From: Stichopus chloronotus | Lineage: Eukaryota > Echinodermata > Holothuroidea > Aspidochirotida > Stichopodidae | Assembly (NCBI GenBank): GCA_021234535.1 | Contig: CM037829.1 | Coordinates: 31,964,962-32,028,961 of the forward strand | Reading direction: 5' to 3' | Length of the DNA: 64,000 nt | Shown: piece by piece, positions 51,574-61,595 of the stretch | How positions within the stretch are numbered: the stretch's first letter is position 1 | Layout of the letters: every line of letters starts with the position of its first letter | Notes under the pieces: generated by a model | What the model saw: the letters and a program-made list of their open reading frames with translations, nothing else | Database searches by the model: none | What the model was told of the DNA's origin: nothing | Made by a program: the position numbers and the translations under genes

Positions 51574-51709
51574 ATAAGATTTGGAAAATTTTCGAATTTC
51601 AGCAAGTTCCGTCCATTTTGTCTAAAATGGCCTTGTCTCCCCAAATACCCAATAACATGTGAACCTCTGTGCCAGACCAAACACCCCTGTCGCTGCTCTC
51701 GCTCGCCAT
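51574..51709 (-). pseudogene. Myb/SANT-like DNA-binding domain fragment with a nonsense mutation
   Basis: A minus-strand ATG at 51709 opens 36 codons containing VWSGTEVHMLLGIWGD and KMDGTC, then TGA at 51601-51599. The frame then continues NSKIFQIL. This fits the first helices of the Myb/SANT-like (trihelix) domain, pattern W..E...LL.IW.D..I...LDG..RN..IF. The TGA falls where the family has arginine, so a CGA-to-TGA (CpG decay) change explains the break. Such domains occur in Harbinger transposons and in host regulators. The adjacent 51955-51995 terminus resembles the GC-rich element at 46241, favouring a transposon origin. The second half of the domain is absent. Confidence 0.55.
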
Positions 51710-51779
51710 TTTCAATTACTCCTTTGTGCTGTTGTCCTTTACAATCATACAGCTAGTTTATTAATGGCAAGATCCACGG

Positions 51780-51995
51780 AGTGAGAGCAAACCGAAAAAT
51801 CCCCCTCAGGCAAAGTTTATTTACGCACCGCGGGAGGTGAGTGGGGCAAACTCCGACTCAATCCACCTTCCGAGGAGGATTGAGAAGCCCTGACCCAGCC
51901 CTGACCCAGCCCCTGTTCCCACGCTAAAAAGAGTGAGTTGACCTTGCTTTTAATTGGTTACCCGGGCAAGTCGGGGTTCGTGGGACCAGCATACT
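51780..51995. repeat. GC-rich element end adjoining the Myb/SANT fragment
   Basis: Contains GAGGAGGATTGAGAAGCC, a short direct duplication CCTGACCCAGCCCTGACCCAGCCC and an end GGTTACCCGGGCAAGTCGGGG..GTGGGACC. The last part is the inverted relative of the left end of the element at 46241-46565. Confidence 0.45.
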
Positions 51996-52539
51996 AGTCA
52001 ATGGACACATTGTAAAACACTGCAAACACTGCAGTGTTGATGATGTAACAAATCAACTCTGTTTATCAACCTATCTTAAGAGTTTACAGTGATCACTCAG
52101 CCACATGCTTCACTAACTTAATTTGCATGTCAATTTACTAGTATTGGAATGTGATATTCGTAGGTGAGAATTCAGTTGGACTTGATGACCCACAGGGCAG
52201 ATAGGCTGGCCAGCCCAACCGTAAAATTTGATTACTTTTTAGTAGAGTGTACACATAATAGCTCTCCAGCTAAACCCATTCAATTAGAGTGCCATGTGCA
52301 AAAAAGCAACCAAAAGCCAGATTTTCCTCCAAAAATTACATTGCAACTCACCTATAAATTAATCCAGTCAAAATGTAATTACGTGGAAAAAAATACTTCT
52401 ATCCCAAAAAACACACTGAAAAATTTCAGACAAATATCTCAAAAAATGAAGAGAGAGAAGACTTTTGAAAAAAGTTGACGACATCAGCCTCATTCTAATA
52501 TCTCACACACTTGGTGTGTGAGCTAATGACAATTGTCAA

Positions 52540-52710
52540 AGCTTCATTTTTTGAGATACTGTGTTCACAAGGTTTTCACAATTTGACCTCTGTTAACCCC
52601 AAATTGCCTTTGACCTCCACTATAATCCATAGAGTCCTTGTGCTCAATGTGGTACACCTACATACCACATATGAGGTCTGTCCACGCTTCCTTTATTGAG
52701 ATATTCAACT
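52540..52710. repeat. GACCT-type repeat, cluster 5, single unit
   Basis: One unit in the TGACCT orientation: 'TTGAGATACTGTGTTCACAAGGTTTTCACAATTTGACCTCTGTTAACCCCAAATTGCCTTTGACCTCCAC' followed by the familiar GTGGTACACCTACATACCA spacer. Confidence 0.7.
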
Positions 52711-52922
52711 CTGATCTGTGTAGGTTGAACTATAAAAGGACTTCTGACCATGTGTTCCATTCATTGACTTTGAGTTTGACTTTTGAATCTATGACAGTAC
52801 TGTATGTTTCAACAGTGTGTGATTTAATGCACATGTCCTAAGTACAGTAGGAGAATGACACTGTATGCAATCCATCTGCTAAATGTCTACTTACAACTGA
52901 CAAGATTAATGTTAATGCATAC

Positions 52923-52988
52923 CCTTTAAGATGAAGTGAGCCACAACATTCAACCTCTCCAGCCTTTGCATAACATCAGGCATACAAC
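52923..52988 (-). CDS. Possible internal exon of an unrecognised minus-strand gene
   Basis: 66 nt between an ATCAAAG acceptor and a GG/GTATGC donor. Only phase 1 is open; it gives CMPDVMQRLERLNVVAHFILK, an amphipathic-helix-like peptide. It joins in phase with 41358-41460 to give ILK-A-KILEIPLDP. No family recognised. The intervening 11.5 kb and the short length keep confidence low. Confidence 0.28.
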
Positions 52989-54381
52989 CTTTGATTAAAG
53001 TCCATCATCACAGAGTGTTATCTTGCATGTAATAGTACAGCAGAACTTTTTGGTGCAGCTGTTAAAGACAAATTTTGCAAACAATCCATCCATCCAAAAC
53101 TTAACCACCACCAACATGAAAATTTAAAAGAATAGGCCAGACAATGTTCAAAGCATATAATTCTTGTTAGTTTCATAATACTATGAAAGAACATGTCCAC
53201 AAGTCTCAATCTGCCCAGTCTTAAGTTGTGTATAAACACAGACCGTTTGAAACCACCAAAATTTATTCTTGGAAAAGGGGACGAAGAATATAATATGTAG
53301 AAGTTGCACAGTGACACAGAGAGCAAACATTTGTGTAATTTTTACATCTTCATGTAGAGATTAATGTATGGATTACCCATGAGGCTGTCTCAAATGTTAT
53401 TTGAAAAATGTCAATGGTTTGGGGGGTAAGTTAGTGTTGTTTTTAGTGGAAATGCATTGTGTGATCATTAAATGATACTTACAGGTATTTTTCATTTGTG
53501 ACGTAAGTTTGGGGATCATCTGGACAATACTTTGAAGTAGTCATTTGTGTCCACCACCTCCTCATAAACATTCTTTTTTATTAAGAAAAAAGGTGAAAGA
53601 TCCAAACATCAAACAAGCAGGTGTCAGAGAGCAACAATTACTGAACAGCATACTACAAGTTACAGTCAAGGTCACTCAATGGTACACTGTAGTCTTCAAA
53701 CTGACCTGATTAACCTAATTACAAACATCAGGAAATAATTTATCAAGTATCACATCTGATTTTGATACAAATGATTTACGATCCATTGAAAGTAACACAC
53801 AGTTAATTCCACAGATGCCATTTTGAAAGCAGTCAATTCGTGCACTGAACAGTGGAAGTGGGTGAATGAGCTGATACCTATACGTGCATTGGAGATAGGA
53901 AGGGGGCAAAAAGTATATTCAATTCAACTTTACTTAAGCTACTGCAAATTGACCAGTGGAGCCCATTCCATCACATCAGACTCCCGGTTAATCGTTGAAA
54001 CTCATAAAAATGGAATGTCACAATCTCCACAAATCTAAAACATTATCTGTCATACACATTCATTAAGGACTGGACAGAAACAAAACTCATCACTAAATTA
54101 AACGTCATGCAGTTGTTGTGAACTTTCCATTTATTCAGCAAGACTCAGCAACATTTTTTTTTTTTGAGGATCAGCAACTTTCTACATGTTTGTTGCAGTT
54201 AATTTCACATCACACCTTTTAACTACAGTGTTTGGACCTGCTGTGGAAAGAGACCTTAACTTGTGAGTTCACCTCTACACTGTAAGCAACAACTGATATC
54301 AATGAATTATTGTATCTGCTACCACCAACAGCAAATGGATGCAAATTAACCCGCTGAGCAACACCAACCACCAATAATGAT

Positions 54382-57300
54382 TCACCTAACCTTCTTTTCA
54401 TCTCTTTTGAAAACTCGTATTTCTTGAGGAATGTCTTTGTCAAGTTTCATTTCCTATAGAAGAATGAATAAAGTGATTTACTGTAACTATATGAAGAGAA
54501 TTACTCAAACACATGCAGTGATTGCCTTAACCCTTACCATTGTAAATTTAGGCATGGATCCAGGAATCTGAGAAAGGGGACACACAGACCATCGGCCCGA
54601 AGGCTGACTAGTGAGCACCATAGGTGTGAAGCAACGGCAGGGATTAAGGGGTCCTCCCCGAAGAAAATTTGAATTCTAGATGTGCTCAGATGCAATGTTC
54701 GCAGCGTCTGGGAAGCATACAGTACATGTATTCTCCATATCTGTTTGCTCATTTTAGTAAAACAAAATCATTGGTCATCATAAAAATGGGGTGTGTGCCA
54801 GTACGTTGACATGGCTAACTTCATTACCATACCTGTATGTATTAAGGTACATGGTGTTACATTGATGCGTAAAATAAACGAATGTTGCACTCTGACCTCA
54901 CGATGGCTTTGCAGCGTAATGCAAGTTACATTTTTGTGTACCCCGATATCCGACTGACCGAGGACATATAATTCTACACATATTGTACTGCAGTTTTCCT
55001 TTTGACAGTTATGGCCTGTTTTTCTCAAATATGTTCAGCAAGTTGTATAGGACCTTGTTTGTAATGAGGCCCTTATATTTGCTATGCAATGGGAGAAGTG
55101 CTGAATGAAGCTTCCTGGAACAAGAAAAGAAAACTATTCCACAAACATATTTCAGAGAAATTGGCTGCTTGTCGACTGACAGCCACAGGAGAGCTTTAAA
55201 TACAGTGAGACTTGTCAAGGTCATGTACAATTTACTAAAGTTTGGGTCGCTTAACGTCGTGAGGGTAAGTTTGAAACCCTTTTGGACACAGGTGCGGCCG
55301 AAGGTGCGATGATCAGGAATGAAAACAGAAACACCACTTTACTGTATCTGTAAAATACTAGTCATACGGCACAATATAGTCAAAGCCAAATTTTTAGGTT
55401 TCAGCAATATTGCTGACTATCATGTTTCAAATTATACCAAAATATTGACCAGAATGTCTTTGGTAAACCTCTCATTCAAAATGTGGATAGAAGACAATAT
55501 TTTAATCGTTTATTGACACTGTTATGCATTAATTTGATAACAAACAGTAATTTTGATAGATCTTATTCTGATATGATTGACTCAAGGTTCCATCATAAGC
55601 CTTTTGTAGTGTAATGTATGGCCACGTTAAATTCAAAACCTAATTCCAAAGTAATCACTCATTTTAACTTAGCCAAAGGTATTAGAATGATAAGGGCAGA
55701 TTCATGAATATTTCTGCCAAGTTACATATATTAAAATGTTTTCATATTTGTAGGATTTAAATGTTTGTTAGGCGATTGACTCATGATACCCCCATGCCAC
55801 TTTTAAAGAGAACTACGGTTGCAACCAGCACATAAAAAAAATCTACTACACATTCCAAATCAGAATTAACTTGTGGTAAATTTTTCTATTTTAATCACTG
55901 TTTACACACTTCAGTTAGCAAACAGAGATAAATAGGCATATATCTGAGTCATTAAACACTTCACTAAGTAAATAGACTTTTGTTTAAATTTAAAAATGTA
56001 CTGTAGGCTGTCCATGAGAACACTCAACAGGTTAAATGTAAAGGTTCAGGGCTTGATTGTCCGGGACGACTAAAGTTTCTTACAGACGAGCAAAGGTGGA
56101 ACGTTGGTTGTTCCACGGGCAACCGATTTTTTTACTCAGTACAGTAGTAAGTTTAAATTTGTTTTCATCTGATTCAAAGCTTTCTACTGCTTTCAGTCCA
56201 CTCTTTCAACTTTAATCATGATCAGATTTCAGTATTAATAAACTTTTTTCTCTCTCAAATATCCCTAGTGTCTTGCGATAAATGCATCTGGATCTCGCAA
56301 GAAAACAGCTGTTAAAATTTTTGCCTTAATTTTCTCTGCACGTGTACAAAAATGTGCCAACCAACCGAATTTCCTTACAGACAACTAAAAATAGTAAAAC
56401 AATCATGAAATTTTCTCAAAGTTAAGGCCTAACAAGTGGCAGACACACTGTAGGAATGAATACATTTAAAATGTGTTTTCTATTAACAAATTTGGAACTT
56501 GTTTTTCAAATCTTTTGATTGTTAATCAGTTTTACTGATACTTCCAAGACTTTCCTTGAATACAATTACATTGACAAGTATGCCTGCCAAACCTCATTTG
56601 AAGTAGACCACTGGGACAAGTGATATTTAAAGATAACATTCAAGCATCAGAACTGAAAAGGAAATAAAAGCTTGCAGACATTCACAAACAGGGAAAAAAA
56701 ATTTCAAAAGAATCCTAGTTGCTGAATATTGGAGCATTGAATAGTATGTTGTTATTGAAAGTAATCTTATTATGTTGATTTTCCAAATGAAATCACAATA
56801 AACCTTTTTGCAATTTCAATTCATGCGAGGAATCGAGGCAAGCATGTGAGATTAAAGAAACTGCATTCACCATCCATATAGCAATAAAATTTAAAATACA
56901 TACTTTTCGAAAAATTATCACACGATTTGTTAGACGAGAAAGGAGGTTCACGTGCCGTTTAACACACAGAGGCATAGGTACGAACCCTTTGTACATTTGG
57001 TTTAAAAGGTTGGTCTAAAAGCAAAAGGATTTGAATACATGCTAAAATAAAGTCAGCCTTCTGATTTATAAAATTCTAATACTTACAACTCTTTTCATAA
57101 TTGCTAGTATAGTAGTCCAGAGGTAGTTAACTGTTGCTATGTAAGCCACCCTTAGATGAGTAGGTAATACAAGAAAGTTTATCAGCTGAAAAAGAAAACA
57201 AAACAAATAAGAAAAACTGATTTTTTAAAAACAGGACAGGTTTTCAGTCACACTTCTGTGCTGCATGTGTCAATGGGTCTACAGAGTTAGAGCAGCCTGG

Positions 57301-60300
57301 CTTTAGTGCGATTGTACATATGGTACTGTACACTTGTATCAACACTTGGCGAAGGTTTCTTGAAAGGAATGACAAGTATGAACTATGAACACTTGTTGAT
57401 TAAAGACCATGAAGTACTTTAAACAATATTGCAAAAAAATGACTTACTTGTGCACATGTCCAGAAACAGCAGCTGTACCTGAAAGTCTCAACAAACTTTT
57501 GTCTACACTCTAGAAAGATATCTGGTTGCCTCTCAAGAGCACTGAGACCTTTAGAAAACAAAATAAATAAATGAATAAATAAATGAATGAATGGATGGAT
57601 GGATGGATGAATGATGAATGAGTGCATTCATTCATTTATTCATTCAGACAAGCAGAGACTAGCACTGAGACTAGTGTGTCTAAAAGTTTTTGCTACTTGG
57701 CGTACAGTATTACCCAAACTAGTTCTTGTAAATAAAGCAAATTAGTGGCACAAACAAGATTTTAGCCAATCAGTGATCAATGCTGGGGGTTACCTTTAGG
57801 GTTAGGTTTGTGGGAATAACAGAGATTATTCACCTGTAACTGGCCTTCGGTTTGTGCCAAAGTTTCAGTCATGTTTAAAATAACTAAAAAAAAAATCACA
57901 CTACAGGTACAATAAAATACAAAATTCTTACGAAGCGAACAGAAATGACACAATTAAGTCACTAAAGAAACAGCCTACAGAGACAAAAGTTTCTGTAAGC
58001 CAAATTAATGTTCAATAGCATAATTTGAATGAATATAATACACAGTGGCAGAAGAAACATCTTCAAGCAGAAAGAATCAGTGACATTAATTGCCACATAC
58101 TTACTGGTATGACAACAGTTTTGTGACAGGTCAAAACTTGAGTTAGTAAATATCCAAGTTTCTAACCATCAAAACATGTTTCCATCACACCTTGCTGTCT
58201 GTGGTACATGAAACACAATTTGTACCTATTAAAATTCTGAAATTTTCAGTAATTAATCCACTATTTCCTCACACAGTGTAGTTGTCAATCATGGTACTGT
58301 ACTATACATATCATGCATAGCCCTAATAATTAGTACTCACAAGCCGCAACTTCATGTTTTATGTTGAAATTGGAGGTTCAGGGTAAAATTGAATGGCATG
58401 AAAAATGGTTATGGTCAGAACACTGACATTAAGGATCTGTAAATTAGGACTAAAATCTAAACAGTCGCCTGATGCATCGCAGATGACTAAAAATCCCGTT
58501 GAACAACTGAATCTACTGTGCTCATCTTGATTGTCTGACAGACAAGCTGTAAATTTCTGAAGCGAAGTTTCCTCTTTCAGAGTGATAACAGTTTCGTGGT
58601 ATCATCCTTCATGTACAATAACAATAACTACAGATCTGTGTCTCCCATCAGTCTCCTGTTTTTGGCTTGTTTTTTTCATTTTCTGTTGGGGCAACCAAAA
58701 TATGTTTCAGACAACCAAATAAGGGGCTAGAGGCCTAGGCAGGTTGCCTGAAGGACAACTCAAGAACATTTGTTAAAAGTCAGGCAGTTAAGTACAGTAA
58801 GTGGGCATAAATCTGCAAATTTTGTCAATGCATAAAGCTTCCTTGGGGTATATATGTAGCACAACACAAACATTACGTGTGCCACAGTCCATACGGTATG
58901 TGTGCACTACATACCCACCTCCCATGTATACACAATTACAGATCTATGTGACTGCTACAGCACACATTATAGCATGATAGACCATGAAATACAATGTTAC
59001 AGTATTTACAGTACTGTAATTGACAATGCTACTCTTTGCACTACATGCACCAATTCCCTTTATTAAAGTGATCATTATACTGTATAGGGTAGAGTAACTC
59101 AGTTTTCAAGGGTGTACCTTCCTCCTTTTTGCACAGGTACATTAATGCAGTATACTGGACTGTGTGCATATTGTAAATTTAACCTGTCACCATTTAAAAA
59201 CACCCTGCTCAGTCTGACCCTGCCTACTTCGGAACTAAAAAATTGCACAGTTTTGTATTCCTTAAATATGTCACACCATGACCAACAAAATTCATTTTCA
59301 ATAATCCTTTGTTCTTTTTTGAACATCATACAATAATTTCAAATTTTCATTGAGAGAGGAATTAACACAAACTAATTGTGTAACATTTGATCAGTGCAAT
59401 ACTGTATACTGGACAAAATCATTCTCAACTTCTTTTATTCTCAAGCCGTGAGATCCTTCCCTGTTCAAATTCCCCTTTTCTCTCCCCCATACTTGAGAAT
59501 GAATGCGGCTGCCGATCGAATCTACCACAGTATGCAGTATTCGTTCTGCATGATCAGTTGAATTTCTGTGGCCAATACCGGCTGTCTGAATGGCTGTGAT
59601 CAAAACTGAAACTTGTCAGAATTGAGGGTAAAACAGAGAGTCTGCTGATTGCAAATGCACTTCTCTCATAAAAGTTAAAATCTTTTGCTGGTATGTCAAA
59701 CTGCATGTAAATGGCTTTTAACCTGTTTACATGAAGTGTAGCTCAATTGTTTGCACAGGGTTCAGCACAGTGCTGTATGCAGACCATACTCATTGCACTG
59801 TCCCCGGACTTCAACGCGACGTTCACGATCAGCTCTGCAGGTTTCAATTTTTGCCAGAAATCACTGAAAGGAAATTCTGATAATTATAACTAACTGTAAG
59901 GGATGTGCATATACTCCTGGTATTTTGCTGTTGCAATTGACGAGAACCGTCATGTTCAAAATGGTGATCTTAACAATTAAGGCTCACATGATGTATAGAC
60001 TGTAAAAGATGTATGTTCATTGCAGCTAAACATCACATGTGTGATTCAAACCTAGTTTAAAAAATCATTCAATATGCATGCCATTTCTGAAATTAACAAA
60101 AATATGGTAAGTGAAAAGTGACATTTTACTGCATAAGCATTCAATGAAACTAGTGCCACTAAAACCAGCACAGCTGCCAGTGCAGCAAATGGTCAACTTG
60201 TTGGTGACATGCTGCCCCTGCATTGTATACAGGACTACTGTATATGTACTTTTAAGGAATCAATCTTCATGACTTTGTCATGACTTTCTAAGGACCAAAA

Positions 60301-61577
60301 GAACTTCCATGACCTTCCTCCTGCTTTCTCATAGGTATACACATAAAACTTTTGTATGCACTTTTAATTGGAACGGCAACATCCAAAGCAATGTGAAATT
60401 GAAAAATTTGCATACTACAAGTGAGAATGCATTTTGATAAGTGAGTGAGAAAGGAACAATGTTACTTTGTGAAAATTTTCAGAACCTTTTCAGGACTTCA
60501 CTCAATTACTCTGAATTCCAAAACTATTCTAGGCCTCAAAATGAATTTTGTCATGACTTTTCCAAGGTTTTCCATGAGCACAGGAACCCTGTGTACAGCC
60601 CCAGATAACATGTGCATTGCAGTATACTGCTGCTCCTTATATATGTTGCACAACCCAATCTGTGTAGGCACAATGTGATGCAAAAGTACTGTAATTAGCA
60701 CTACCTGCATCACTTACTGTATGCATGCTGTGCTACAGTATTTTCATTTTCAGCCTCTATAGTCACAGTCGCACTTAAGATTCCAGGTTACAGCATTAGG
60801 CCTCGGCTAAAGCATGTTTTATCTCTCACCAAAATGTCTTGGGTGAAATTCTCATTAAAAATTATGATAGCAAAGACGCTGTATTTTATTTATTTCCATG
60901 AATTTGACGACACAGTTTGATAGCTCTTTATCTCAATAACGACTGACTCAAGATTTCCATCATGAGAACTGTGCCAAGTTGAGTAGTGAGGCTCCTTTGA
61001 CTCAGTCGAAACTCATTTCCAGGGTATGATTCATTTTGGACAAACCCACAACACGGCAGAACGAAAAGGCACACTCATGAATATTACTGTAAAGTTACAC
61101 TCATTTTATTTGTGTTATTATACTTTTATGATCAAAATGTTTGTTTTAGGTGACCCACTCATGATACCTGCTCATCAATATATATACAACACATGTATAG
61201 TGTATGGCCTTTCAACTAGAACCACTGACACATTTTTGAATCTTACCAACATAAAAGGCGACAACGTATGCACTTCCTGCGATTGTTTGGTCCAGAAATA
61301 GCTTCTTTGCCAGGGTCCTAAATGCTGTACCAGGTAAGAGTTTGTCCAACCATGTGTACCAGAGATGTCCCACTGGCCCATTGAAGGATGCACCTATGAT
61401 GCCAAAGTGTGCTATCCTTACCCAGTTAATTGGTTTGTCACTTTCATTAATTAACTGCAAGGTTAGTTCACCTGCTGCACATGTTCCTCCATATATTGCA
61501 GCATTCACGAGAAACGGTCTGTCTTTCAGTGTTCGATTGAATGTCCTCAAAAGCCGACTTTGTGCCAGAAATGCCAT
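54382..61577 (-). CDS. MPV17L: MPV17-like protein (MPV17L/PXMP2 family), complete four-exon gene
   Basis: Mpv17/PMP22-family multi-pass protein of mitochondrial or peroxisomal membranes; in mammals MPV17L is linked to reactive-oxygen handling, with the exact transport role unsettled. Minus-strand exons: 61577-61247, 57548-57448, 57185-57087 and 54453-54382. Phases join, and 603 nt give 200 aa (human MPV17L 196). Seen: an N-terminal basic LLRTFNRTLKDRPFLVNAAIYG; GASFNGPVGHLWYTWLDKLLPG; KKLFLDQTIAGSAYVVAFYVG; DIFLECRQKF; W.CAQLINFLVLPTHLRVAYIA; NYLWTTILAIMK. Family signatures are LDQ, the NF.LVP-like NFLVLP and YLW. The last exon (EMKLDKDIPQEIR to a stop) is recognised only by acceptor, phase and length; reading through the donor instead would end seven residues later. 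An acceptor at 61596-61597, 18 nt before the ATG, implies an upstream 5' UTR exon. Confidence 0.88.
57555..57650. repeat. (AATA/AATG/GGAT)n microsatellite with inverted end, MPV17L intron 1
   Basis: AATAAATAAATGAATAAATAAATGAATGAATGGATGG runs into GAATGAGTGCATTCATTCATTTATTCATTC, its own inversion. It begins a few bases upstream of the exon 2 acceptor in the minus-strand transcript. Confidence 0.85.
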
Positions 61578-61595
61578 GACATCCTCCTATGGTTC

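Noticed and set aside
53018..53326. Minus-strand 102-codon frame
   Set aside because: Low-complexity hydrophobic and aromatic composition, no splice context and no known motif.
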